A stretch of 6,041 bases of DNA from positions 1 through 6,041 of the forward strand of contig JASLMQ010000444.1 in the NCBI GenBank assembly GCA_030746455.1, in the 5' to 3' direction. How positions within the stretch are numbered: the stretch's first letter is position 1; each line of letters begins with the position of its first letter. Below, one piece after another: positions 1-5,870 of this stretch. The notes under the pieces are model-generated. The model saw nothing but the letters and a program-made list of their open reading frames with translations. It searched no databases and was not told the origin of the DNA. A program made the translations under genes and the position numbers. The stretch is from Candidatus Latescibacterota bacterium (GTDB lineage: Bacteria; Latescibacterota; UBA2968; GCA-2709665).

Positions 1-1
1 T

Positions 2-30
2 TTGATATGTGACGATATACTTATTAGTAT
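2..30 (+). promoter_or_regulatory. Candidate promoter for the small RNA region
   Basis: The first 30 bases are much more AT-rich than the rest of the window. TTGATA at 2-7 (5 of 6 to the -35 consensus) is separated by exactly 17 bases from TAGTAT at 25-30 (4 of 6 to the -10 consensus), predicting a start near 37. An overlapping alternative is TATACT at 16-21 (5 of 6), whose -35 box would lie beyond the left edge and whose start would be near 28. The alternative would include the whole GGTGA repeat at 33-37 in the transcript. Either reading places a start just ahead of the inverted repeats and about 120-130 bases ahead of the terminator. Confidence 0.38.
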
Positions 31-32
31 TT

Positions 33-158
33 GGTGAGGCAAAGGGCTTCCGGGCGCGGAAACCCTCAGATCACCGATACGACACAGGATGTGGATTCCC
101 CCGCAGGGATGCCGGCCAAGAGCAGCCCGTTCTATTAAAAGGACGGGCTGCTTTTCTT
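33..158 (+). ncRNA. Candidate small structured RNA, class unknown
   Basis: No frame here gives a credible protein. The segment has nested inverted repeats: GGTGA (33-37) with TCACC (71-75), AGGG (43-46) with CCCT (63-66), and TTCCG (48-52) with CGGAA (57-61) closing a GGCG loop. Together these make one irregular arm spanning 33-75. A weaker TCCC/GGGA hairpin sits at 97-109, and the terminator stem ends the unit. A promoter-like element lies just upstream and a separate strong promoter for the next gene lies just downstream, so this reads as its own transcript. I compared it from memory with glycine, c-di-GMP, cobalamin and TPP riboswitches and with SRP, 6S and RNase P RNA and could not match it. 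It could instead be the 3' untranslated end of a gene to the left of the window. Confidence 0.35.
118..158 (+). terminator. Rho-independent terminator
   Basis: A perfect 10-bp inverted repeat, AGCAGCCCGT (121-130) with ACGGGCTGCT (143-152), can extend inward by three more pairs (131-133 with 140-142, one of them G-U), leaving a six-base loop. A T-rich tail (TTTCTT at 153-158) follows, with A residues on the 5' side at 118-119. The T-run exists only on the plus strand, so it ends a transcript coming from the left and would insulate the promoter at 188-216 from it. Confidence 0.87.
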
Positions 159-187
159 GTGTCCGCAGGGAACCTCCAGGGTAGCGA

Positions 188-216
188 TTGACAAAGCCTC
201 ACCACGAGCTTATATT
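188..216 (+). promoter_or_regulatory. Strong sigma70-type promoter upstream of prmA
   Basis: TTGACA at 188-193 is a perfect -35 box. After exactly 17 bases, TATATT at 211-216 matches the -10 consensus in 5 of 6 positions. The predicted transcription start is near 223. It lies 30 bases after the terminator T-run and about 230 bases before the prmA start codon, in a locally AT-richer stretch, so it most likely drives prmA and the HIT gene. Its near-consensus quality is higher than expected for a housekeeping methyltransferase gene and resembles promoters of stable RNAs. Confidence 0.75.
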
Positions 217-222
217 CTGAAA

Positions 223-452
223 ACCCGCTCCACGACGCGGCTATGCTGGATACCGGCCAGTCCACTTGGGCGACCCTTTCCCCTGCGCTGGCGCTTCGCC
301 ATGGATTCTCCACCAGGTGGTGGTGCCCCGCTCTGCAACGAGTTCGATCTCCCCTGGGGCGGTCTTCACCCTCCCCTCCCCTCTCGTACCACCCGGTTCC
401 ATGGTGCACCGGAGCCGGGATTCGGACACTCCCTGACCACAAGCGAGGGCCA
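223..452 (+). other. Long GC-rich leader between promoter and prmA
   Basis: About 230 bases separate the predicted start of transcription from the prmA start codon, and I see no credible gene in them. Open frames exist on both strands, but their proteins are Pro/Arg/Ser-rich or otherwise unlike known families, as expected from GC-rich non-coding DNA. The prmA frame itself stays open back to 243, but the extra 70 residues have no PrmA character. Possible hairpins are TGGCG/CGCCA (289-301), CCAC/GTGG (310-320), GCCCC/GGGGC (325-329 with 356-360, with an inner CTC/GAG pair) and a longer-range pairing of 248-256 with 393-400 with one bulged base. GC-rich DNA yields such repeats by chance, so a functional leader RNA is only a possibility. 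Confidence 0.4.
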
Positions 453-1346
453 TTGGACGCCTGGTTCCAGCTGTGCGTCGAAGTCCCCTCAGACGCCTCC
501 GATGCCGTATCCGGGGCCCTCTTCGACCTCGGCAGCTGCGGGCTCCAGGCCGATGATGGTTCTGATGCGGATTCAGTTCGTTTGACGGCGTATTTCCCCG
601 ATTGCGGTGACCGGAGCCGGGTCCTAAGAGACATCCATCACCGCTTTGCGGCGCTCGAGCAGACCGGCGGCGTGAAGAGTGGCTCTCTGGCCGGTGTACG
701 GATCGATACCTCAGATGTGCCCCGAGAGGACTGGACCCGGTCCTGGCGTGCCCACTTCAGGCCGGTCTTCCCGACGGCCCGAATGGTAGTCTGCCCCCCC
801 TGGGAGCCCGTTGACCCGCCAGAAGGCGGATTCCGTATAACCATTGAGCCGAAGATGGCTTTTGGCACGGGCCATCACGAAACGACGCGCACCTGTCTTC
901 GCGCTCTGGAGAAGGAGGTTAGCCCAGGAGACCGGGTGCTGGATCTGGGCACGGGTTCGGGCATCCTGGCGATTGCCGCGGCCAGGATGGGCGCCCGAGA
1001 GGTCATCGCCGTCGACACCGACGATCAGGCGATCGAGAACGCCAGCGAGAACGCCTCGCTCAATGGCGTCGAGGGCCGGATCCGATTCCGCCAGGGCACG
1101 ACTGATCCGACCGACGGTTTGTTCGAGGTGGTCGCCGCAAACGTAACGAGCGGGGTTCTGGGCCCCCTGGTGCCCGAGCTCAAGGGATGCCTGGTTGAGG
1201 GCGGGCGGCTCATACTGGCCGGGATCCTGACCCGAGAGGCCGACGCCTTCGTTGAGTTGCTGCACGAAGCGGGTTTGGCCATCGGGGAGCGCGCCAGAGA
1301 GGGGGAGTGGACCACTTTGGTCTGCGTCTCTGCCGAAAGTGGGTAG
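453..1346 (+). CDS. prmA: Ribosomal protein L11 methyltransferase (PrmA)
   Basis: This is a cytoplasmic S-adenosylmethionine-dependent methyltransferase that trimethylates lysines and the N-terminus of ribosomal protein L11. The protein is 297 residues, close to the usual length of about 290-300. It has an N-terminal substrate-recognition domain (about 1-60), a linker with the EDW motif at 92-94, then EPKMAFGTGHHETT (132-145) and the AdoMet-binding loop VLDLGTGSG (162-170). AANV (228-231) stands at the family's catalytic-loop position, and the end reads EWTTLVC. The HH form of the GTGHH motif is the one I associate with Bacteroidota-like PrmA rather than the E. coli form (inference). I chose TTG at 453 because the protein then starts MDAWFQLCVEV, as PrmA proteins do; GAGGG at 445-449 is a close-spaced ribosome site. 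The frame is open upstream to an ATG at 243, but that extension looks non-coding. The HIT gene follows 43 bases later. Confidence 0.94.
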   Translation: MDAWFQLCVEVPSDASDAVSGALFDLGSCGLQADDGSDADSVRLTAYFPDCGDRSRVLRDIHHRFAALEQTGGVKSGSLAGVRIDTSDVPREDWTRSWRAHFRPVFPTARMVVCPPWEPVDPPEGGFRITIEPKMAFGTGHHETTRTCLRALEKEVSPGDRVLDLGTGSGILAIAAARMGAREVIAVDTDDQAIENASENASLNGVEGRIRFRQGTTDPTDGLFEVVAANVTSGVLGPLVPELKGCLVEGGRLILAGILTREADAFVELLHEAGLAIGERAREGEWTTLVCVSAESG

Positions 1347-1389
1347 CAGGAAGCCCCAGCCCCCAAAGAGATTCGGGAGGAGATGGACC

Positions 1390-1734
1390 ATGTCGGATTG
1401 CATCTTCTGCAGGATCGCCGCCGGTGAGATACCCGCCGAGCGGGTCTTCGAGGACGACCAGTTCCTGGCTTTCAAGGACATCAACCCGCACGCGCCGACC
1501 CACCTCGTGGTGATTCCGAAGCGCCACGTGGCGCTTCTCACGGATCTTGGCGGTGAGGAAGCCGCCTTCGCGGGCGGATGGCTCCTGGCCGCCAACCGTG
1601 CGGCAGCGGCGGTGGGTGTGGCTGAATCGGGGTACCGCGTCGTGGCGAACTGCAATGCCGACGCGGGACAGGAGGTCTTTCATATCCACATGCACGTGCT
1701 GGGGGGACGAAGGCTGGGTTGGCCCCCGGGTTAG
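1390..1734 (+). CDS. hinT: HIT-family nucleotide-binding hydrolase (HinT-like)
   Basis: The protein is 114 residues, the size of bacterial HinT, which hydrolyses purine nucleoside phosphoramidates such as adenosine 5'-monophosphoramidate in the cytoplasm. The N-terminus MSDCIFCRIAAGEIPAERV carries the C4-x-x-C7 pair seen in many zinc-binding HIT proteins. INPHAPTHLVVIPKRH (31-46) is the family's central strand region. The C-terminus has the histidine triad HIHMH (98-102), with H100 in the catalytic position, followed by the HinT-type ending LGGRRLGWPPG. The ATG at 1390 has a good Shine-Dalgarno site (GGAGGAG, 1376-1382) seven bases upstream. Longer in-frame readings begin inside prmA and have no family match. 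It is probably transcribed with prmA. All key residues are present, and the physiological substrate cannot be told from sequence. Confidence 0.94.
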   Translation: MSDCIFCRIAAGEIPAERVFEDDQFLAFKDINPHAPTHLVVIPKRHVALLTDLGGEEAAFAGGWLLAANRAAAAVGVAESGYRVVANCNADAGQEVFHIHMHVLGGRRLGWPPG

Positions 1735-1756
1735 CCTTGATTCGACAGGACCCGGT

Positions 1757-1781
1757 CACCACGAAAGACACGAAAGAAAGG
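1757..1781. repeat. Short tandem ACGAAAG repeat in the convergent gap
   Basis: ACGAAAG occurs at 1761-1767 and 1770-1776, preceded by CACC and followed by AAAGG, giving a purine-rich nine-base-period stretch within CG-rich surroundings. Similar CCACGAAAGACACGAAAG strings occur, to my recollection, as dispersed intergenic elements in several environmental bacterial genomes. Only this copy is in the window, so dispersal cannot be judged here. Confidence 0.4.
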
Positions 1782-1860
1782 CATATCCAGGTGGAGGAAG
1801 GCCCGGGCGTTGGCTCACAAAGGGAGGCATGAAGGATCCAGGCCTGGGCCCGAGGCGGAA

Positions 1861-1887
1861 CCTGGGTACCCCCAGGCGCTTCGCGCC
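1861..1887. terminator. Back-to-back GC hairpins between convergent genes
   Basis: Two adjoining perfect hairpins share two bases: CCTGGG (1861-1866) with CCCAGG (1871-1876) around TACC, and GGCGC (1875-1879) with GCGCC (1883-1887) around TTC. A palindrome CCAGGCCTGG lies at 1838-1847 and a small CCGA/TCGG hairpin at 1899-1911. They sit between the 3' ends of the plus-strand HIT gene and the minus-strand BKACE gene, where transcription from both sides should stop. There is no T-run on either strand, so this is not a canonical intrinsic terminator. It may block transcripts or protect mRNA 3' ends. The rest of 1735-1918 holds nothing else I recognise. Confidence 0.35.
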
Positions 1888-1918
1888 ACTCGCACCCCCC
1901 GATTTCGTCGGATCGAGG

Positions 1919-2770
1919 CTAGCGAGAGGTCTGCCGCGAAGGATAAGGAGAGAGGCCGAGGATCTCCCGCGCCTCTTCGCACGAGGCCACCTCCCGGAGC
2001 AGGCTGCGAGCGATGCTGACGGTGCGCTCCACGAACTGCGCGTTGCTGTCGGCCTTGACTCCCTGCTCGAGATACAGGTTGTCCTCGAAGCCGACGCGAA
2101 CGTGACCGCCCATCAGCATGGCGTGCGTGGTGATGGGCAGCTGCGCGGCCGCGGGTGCGAGCACGGACCACAGCGCGTTGTCGGGAAGTCGCTGCCGCAT
2201 TGCCAGCAAGGACTCGACCGTGGCCTCGATTCCCCAGCTGATTCCCAGACACAGCTGAAGCCAGGGCGGGCCGTCGACCAGTCCGTTTTCGATGAGATGT
2301 CTCGCCTGGCGAATGTGGCCGAGGTCGAAGACCTCGATCTCGGGCTTGACCCCGGCATCTCGTATGCGTTGGGCAGCGCGCTCGACCCAGTCCGCGCGGT
2401 TGATGAAGACACCTCCCCGGAAGTTGAGCGAGCCGACGTCCAGGGAGCAGAGGTCTGGCTTTGCCTCGAGCGGCAGAAGGCGGACCTCATCGGCGTCCGG
2501 CCCGTCGAGGTGGAATCCGCTGGTACTGAGGTTGATGATGAGATCGCTCTCTGACCGGATGCGCTCGGTCACTTCCTGGAAGAGATCGAGACGGGTCACG
2601 GGGACGCCGGTCTCGGGATCCCGGACGTGTATATGAGCAATGGCCGCGCCTGCGCGCCAGGCCGCGAGTGCCTCGTTCGCGATCTCCTCGGGCGTGTAGG
2701 GTACGTTCGGGTTCTGCTGCTTCGTCGGGGCCGACCCGCTCACAGCGGCCGTGATGATAAGCTTGTCCAT
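1919..2770 (-). CDS. BKACE (DUF849) beta-keto acid cleavage enzyme
   Basis: This family of zinc-dependent TIM-barrel enzymes transfers acetyl-CoA onto beta-keto acids, releasing acetoacetate and a new acyl-CoA; the founding member is the 3-keto-5-aminohexanoate cleavage enzyme Kce. The 283-residue protein is of family length. It opens with the first barrel strand MDKLIITAAVSGS, then EEIANEALAAWRAGAAIAHIHVRDPETG with zinc ligands H46 and H48. INLSTSG (79-85) is the usual carboxylate-binding loop, PEIEVFD (143-149) follows, and GGHVRVGFEDN (221-231) supplies R225, zinc ligand E229 and D230, aligning within one position of the Kce residues. The ATG at 2770 is preceded by GGGGGG three bases away and GGAGGGG fifteen bases away, an unusual pair of possible ribosome sites. 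It lies 93 bases after the sulfatase and is the last gene of the cluster. The true substrate is unknown, since the family is broad. Confidence 0.93.
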   Translation of the reverse strand: MDKLIITAAVSGSAPTKQQNPNVPYTPEEIANEALAAWRAGAAIAHIHVRDPETGVPVTRLDLFQEVTERIRSESDLIINLSTSGFHLDGPDADEVRLLPLEAKPDLCSLDVGSLNFRGGVFINRADWVERAAQRIRDAGVKPEIEVFDLGHIRQARHLIENGLVDGPPWLQLCLGISWGIEATVESLLAMRQRLPDNALWSVLAPAAAQLPITTHAMLMGGHVRVGFEDNLYLEQGVKADSNAQFVERTVSIARSLLREVASCEEAREILGLSPYPSRQTSR

Positions 2771-2793
2771 AGTCCCCCCGTTGTTCCCCTCCA

Positions 2794-2807
2794 GCAGCTT
2801 CCGCTGC
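2794..2807 (-). other. Intercistronic hairpin between sulfatase and BKACE genes
   Basis: On the minus strand GCAGC and GCTGC form a perfect five-base stem around a GGAA loop, located just before the GGAGGGG stretch ahead of the BKACE start codon. It could influence translation or processing of the BKACE message, or be chance. No T-run follows it, so it should not end transcription. The rest of the 93-base gap shows no gene. Confidence 0.3.
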
Positions 2808-2863
2808 GGTAGGTTCCCTCGCTTGCATATGTCTCATATAGTGACGCGGCCCAGGCGTCCCGC

Positions 2864-4372
2864 TCATCGTGGATGACGCCGGTGCAGCTCCTCGGGATCG
2901 ACCGGGCACCCGAAGTCGGCCATTCGCTCCTGGAAGAAGCGGTGTACCTGAGGCCGGTGGTCGTCGTCGAGATCGGGCACGTTGTTCGCAGCAATGCGAG
3001 GGGCGCGTTCGTCCAGGTGAGGCAGGGACCTGCTCTCAAAGACACCCCACCGCATGAGCGCCGAGGTGAGGTGATCGAGGTCTGAACGGTACATGGGACC
3101 GTCGGACACATCCTCGGTTTCGTAAGGATCCGATTCCAGATCAAAGAGCAGGCACGAGCCATCCTGTCCGTTGCAGAGCAGCTTCCGGGTCGCCGATCGT
3201 GCCATGATCCAGGCGCCCCCATCGTTTTCGGTAAAGACGACCTCCCGATCCGCCTCCGCGTCGGTCAGGTCGAGCCCGGCCATGGTCCGCGGGACGTCGC
3301 ATCCGGCGACGCGCAACAGGAGTGGCGCGGTATCGATGTTGCTGACCAATGCGGCGTTGCGCTCTCCAGCGCGCGCGCTTCCGGGTAGCTTGACGATGAA
3401 CGGAATCCTCACCACCGGGTCGTACATATGGTTGCCCTTCCCGATCAGGTGATGGAAGCCCAGGAAGTCCCCGTGGTCGCCGGTGTAGACGATCAGCGTA
3501 TCGTCAAAGAGGCCCTGTTCGTTCAGTGCCTCAACGAAGCGTCCCACGTGGTGGTCGATCTGTGAGATGGTGGCATAGTACATGGCCATAGCGAGGCGCA
3601 CCTGCTGCTCCGTTATGTCGGCATTGCGGAAATACCCCGGTGCTTTGGCCACATCGCGTGCCGGCGTGCTCTCGAGCCATCCCGGCAGCAGCGTGAGCCC
3701 GTCCGGGTCGTACATCCGGCTCCAGGGAGCCGGAGGGTCATGTGGATGATGGGGTTTGACGAACCCAACCGTTAGCATATTTCCGCCTCCCTGCCAGTCT
3801 CCGATCTGCTCCAGGGCATGCTCGGCAATCCAGGTCGTCGAATGATGCGCTTCGTCGAGATCGGATTCCATGTTGCCCAGCATCTCCCAGTACTCAGACG
3901 ACGCGTTGACTCTGAACTCCCGTTCCTGGTCCATGAGATCCACGCACGGACAGAGCACCTCTGAAACCAGCCAGCGGTGGTAGTCGTCGTCATATCGACC
4001 GGGCCCATTCTGCTCCGACAGGATCATCGTGTCGAAGCCCACGTCCAGATAGGTCGGCGTGTAATGCATCTTGCCGACCGCCGCGGTTCGATATCCGGCA
4101 TCGCGCAGCACCCCCGGGTAGGTCGGGATCCCGGATGGCAGCGTGGAATGATTGGTCCAGCCGAGATGCTGACGCGTGTACAGGCCGCTGATCATGGAGT
4201 AGCGCGAAGGTGTGCAGACCGGGTAGGTGCAGAACGTGTTCTCGTAGGTGACGCCATCGCCTGCAAGGGCGTCGATGTTGGGGGTGCGGACATCGGGGTT
4301 GCCGGTCGTTCCCAGGCAGTCGAACCGATGCTGATCCGCGTGGATGACGAGGATGTTCGGACGATCGTTCAT
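2864..4372 (-). CDS. Type I sulfatase, formylglycine-dependent, no signal peptide
   Basis: The 502-residue protein is a member of the alkaline-phosphatase superfamily sulfatases, which hydrolyse sulfate esters with a formylglycine made from a cysteine. It starts NILVIHADQHRFDCLG with metal ligands D13 and Q14. The sulfatase signature CTPSR (53-57) places the formylglycine precursor at C53. GKMHY (100-104), KPHHPHDPP (206-214) and GDHGD (298-302, metal ligands D299 and H300) complete the active site, and the C-terminal subdomain begins near 395. I chose the ATG at 4372 because the family's first strand begins five residues later and GGGAG lies eight bases upstream. The longer frame to 4690 runs into the propeller gene. 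There is no signal peptide or lipobox, so it should be cytoplasmic, as in choline-sulfatase-like enzymes. Phosphonate monoester hydrolases share this signature, so the exact substrate is open. Confidence 0.93.
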   Translation of the reverse strand: MNDRPNILVIHADQHRFDCLGTTGNPDVRTPNIDALAGDGVTYENTFCTYPVCTPSRYSMISGLYTRQHLGWTNHSTLPSGIPTYPGVLRDAGYRTAAVGKMHYTPTYLDVGFDTMILSEQNGPGRYDDDYHRWLVSEVLCPCVDLMDQEREFRVNASSEYWEMLGNMESDLDEAHHSTTWIAEHALEQIGDWQGGGNMLTVGFVKPHHPHDPPAPWSRMYDPDGLTLLPGWLESTPARDVAKAPGYFRNADITEQQVRLAMAMYYATISQIDHHVGRFVEALNEQGLFDDTLIVYTGDHGDFLGFHHLIGKGNHMYDPVVRIPFIVKLPGSARAGERNAALVSNIDTAPLLLRVAGCDVPRTMAGLDLTDAEADREVVFTENDGGAWIMARSATRKLLCNGQDGSCLLFDLESDPYETEDVSDGPMYRSDLDHLTSALMRWGVFESRSLPHLDERAPRIAANNVPDLDDDHRPQVHRFFQERMADFGCPVDPEELHRRHPR

Positions 4373-4409
4373 GCTTCCTGCTCCCTTCTGTCGCCTTCGC
4401 ACGAGAGGG

Positions 4410-4440
4410 GACGAGTACCTCGCATCCCGTTCGGCTCGTC
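4410..4440 (-). repeat. Inverted repeat in the propeller-sulfatase gap
   Basis: GACGAG (4410-4415) and CTCGTC (4435-4440) are perfect six-base inverted arms separated by 19 bases, filling most of the 74-base gap between the propeller stop codon and the sulfatase start. There is no T-run on the minus strand. It may be an mRNA stem-loop between the two coding regions, but the loop is long and the stem short. Confidence 0.22.
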
Positions 4441-4446
4441 GTCGGG

Positions 4447-5769
4447 TCAGTCCATGAGGCGGGGGTTGACCTGACGAGGGCCGGGGCTGAAGCCCGCGGA
4501 TACGCTCATGTCGTTGTCGCTCTGGGTGTAGAGGTAGACCCGGGTCGTCCACGGGTTGTAGAGTATCACCTCCTCGCGGGCGTCCCCGCACACGTCCGCG
4601 GGAATGCAGTGGTACCAGTCCATACGGCCGACCCCTTGGGGGGCGGGTAGTCCCGGAAGGGGCGTACCGATGCCGCGAAGCGGGTCCCACAGCATGCCGC
4701 CGTTGTAGAGCACCGCCGGGGCGCCCTCACCGTCCCAATCCACGACCTCCATGCCCGTGTTGTTGGGCGAGGGATTGAGGTCTACCTCAGCGAGCGGCAC
4801 GCCCTTCACGTCTACGACCAATATCTCCGTGGAATGGGCGTTCCAGCGGATGACCATCTGCGGGCTGCTGTCTCCTCTCCGGAACCGGCCCACGCGCACC
4901 TCCTGGCCGTGCGGTACCCTTTCTCCTCCAAGCTTCATCACCACGTTCCCGCGCTCATCCACGACGTGGCCGTGCCCCGAGCAGATCGCACGCATGCGGT
5001 CATCGTCCCAGGGCGCGATCGCCACGCTGTCCATGTGGGGCGCCAGATCTTTCTGCCACAGAACCGCGCCGTCGTGGTCGATTAGGAAGTAGCCACCGTT
5101 CACTTCGTCCTTCCCGTCGCCGTCGATGTCTCCGACGGCTGGGATGTACGCGGGGCAATGCCCGTACTCGGTCCAGGGACACTCGTACTCCCATAGGATG
5201 TTCAGGCTGGAATCTAGCGCTAGCAGGTGTGCGCCGATCTTGACAACGAAGTCCTGCGGGGTGGGCAGTCCGCGGAGGTTTGCCACCAGGATCCTCTGGT
5301 GCGCCCAGTTCGCCCCCTGCCCCTGGAGGGACCGGAATCGGGCCGGCGCTGCCTCGTGCTTGACGTGGCCGGTTGCGCCGTCGCGGACCTGGATGACTAC
5401 GTCGGCCATGCTGGTTGCGGGGGCGTCGACCCGGGCATCGTGGAAGAAGCACACGACCTCCGTTTGCCCGTCCCCATCCAAGTCGTGAATCGCAACCGGC
5501 CCGGGGCGCGAGGGCTGTGTTCCTCCCCCGCCGGCGCTCCAGATCGGCTGCCCCTCCGCCGTGAACGCACCGAGGAAGCACGGCTTCATTCCGCCCTCGT
5601 CGTGCGCGTTGTGAACCGAACGGTAGACCAGGAAATCCGCCTCGGCCGAGTTGCGTAGATCGCCCATGCGGATGTCGCCGCCGTAGGTGAGGGTACGGCC
5701 CCCCACGCGTTCCACGGTGCAGAAGGCATCGGGGACGTCGGTTGCGCGCCAGAGGATCGGTTCGTTCAT
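4447..5769 (-). CDS. FG-GAP/VCBS-type beta-propeller protein, rhamnogalacturonan-lyase-like
   Basis: The 440-residue protein is built of beta-propeller blades with calcium-binding DxDGDGxxE loops: HDLDGDGQTEVV (95-106) and GDIDGDGKDEVN (213-224) are intact. GDLRNSAEADFLV (36-48), NLRGLPTPQDFVVK (164-177), VDWDGEGAPAVLY (343-355) and DVCGDAREEVILY (392-404) are degenerate copies, consistent with six to eight blades. The overall pattern resembles the propeller of family PL11 rhamnogalacturonan lyases and related FG-GAP proteins, but I cannot confirm lyase catalytic residues. No signal peptide is visible, which is unusual for a polysaccharide-active propeller. The ATG at 5769 has GAGGG about ten bases upstream, partly inside a palindrome. 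It lies 74 bases before the sulfatase and 101 bases after the gene upstream, so it is probably co-transcribed and may bind or process the same substrate. The function is unproven. Confidence 0.82.
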   Translation of the reverse strand: MNEPILWRATDVPDAFCTVERVGGRTLTYGGDIRMGDLRNSAEADFLVYRSVHNAHDEGGMKPCFLGAFTAEGQPIWSAGGGGTQPSRPGPVAIHDLDGDGQTEVVCFFHDARVDAPATSMADVVIQVRDGATGHVKHEAAPARFRSLQGQGANWAHQRILVANLRGLPTPQDFVVKIGAHLLALDSSLNILWEYECPWTEYGHCPAYIPAVGDIDGDGKDEVNGGYFLIDHDGAVLWQKDLAPHMDSVAIAPWDDDRMRAICSGHGHVVDERGNVVMKLGGERVPHGQEVRVGRFRRGDSSPQMVIRWNAHSTEILVVDVKGVPLAEVDLNPSPNNTGMEVVDWDGEGAPAVLYNGGMLWDPLRGIGTPLPGLPAPQGVGRMDWYHCIPADVCGDAREEVILYNPWTTRVYLYTQSDNDMSVSAGFSPGPRQVNPRLMD

Positions 5770-5771
5770 CT

Positions 5772-5781
5772 GGGCATGCCC
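5772..5781 (-). promoter_or_regulatory. Palindrome overlapping the propeller gene's ribosome site
   Basis: GGGCATGCCC is a perfect ten-base palindrome two bases before the propeller start codon. On the minus strand its 5' half overlaps the GAGGG Shine-Dalgarno sequence (5779-5783). Two messages could pair through it, or a protein could bind it, either of which would hide the ribosome site. Folding back within one molecule is poor because there is no loop. It may be chance. Confidence 0.25.
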
Positions 5782-5825
5782 TCTTGTCTGTCTTCCAGGA
5801 AGGAGCCCACGTCCGCTTCTTCAGA

Positions 5826-5849
5826 GATGGGGGTTAGAAAGCCTCCATC
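5826..5849 (-). other. Hairpin between the edge gene and the propeller gene
   Basis: The arms at 5826-5833 and 5842-5849 pair over eight positions around an eight-base loop. Read on the minus strand, the stem GATGGAGG/CCCCCATC has one A-C mismatch; read on the plus strand all eight pair, one as G-U. It lies just after the stop codon of the upstream gene. No T-run follows on the minus strand, so it is more likely an intercistronic mRNA structure than a terminator. The rest of the 101-base gap holds no gene. Confidence 0.35.
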
Positions 5850-5870
5850 CACGGTATGGTTTCGGCTTCG

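Noticed and set aside
33..75. Glycine or c-di-GMP riboswitch (fragments such as GGCAAAG and AACCCTCAG recall their conserved cores)
   Set aside because: The rest of each aptamer's conserved core and helices is missing, and the gene after the terminator is prmA with its own promoter. Class left unassigned.
331..360. T-arm-like GAGTTCGATCTC on the plus strand
   Set aside because: Only three pairs flank a loop of six bases, and there is no cloverleaf around it. The surrounding GCCCC/GGGGC pairing makes a simple stem-loop instead.
401..440. tRNA-like 3' end on the minus strand (TCCGAATCCCGG followed by CTCCGGTGCACCA)
   Set aside because: The T-arm stem does not pair, the second T-loop base is C rather than T, and no matching acceptor, D or anticodon arms can be drawn upstream.
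243..452. A 70-residue N-terminal extension of PrmA from the ATG at 243
   Set aside because: The added residues are Pro/Ser/Arg/Trp-rich, while the protein from TTG 453 begins exactly as PrmA proteins do and has normal length.
241..453. A 70-codon minus-strand open frame and a plus-strand open frame (157-585) in the prmA leader
   Set aside because: Their composition is what GC-rich non-coding DNA gives, they overlap each other and prmA, and neither resembles a known protein or has convincing ribosome-site support.
711..1655. Long minus-strand open frames opposite prmA and the HIT gene
   Set aside because: They are antisense shadows of two clearly recognised genes, produced by high GC at third codon positions, with no recognisable motifs.
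2820..2850. AT-rich CATATGTCTCATATAG as a minus-strand promoter for the BKACE gene
   Set aside because: A TATATG-like -10 can be read, but no -35 box is found at 16-18 bases, and the gene fits better as the last member of the cluster.
4373..4690. Extension of the sulfatase frame to a 608-residue protein
   Set aside because: The additional 106 residues run antiphase through the propeller gene's 3' end, are Arg/Pro-rich and have no family match. The ATG at 4372 starts directly at the sulfatase core.
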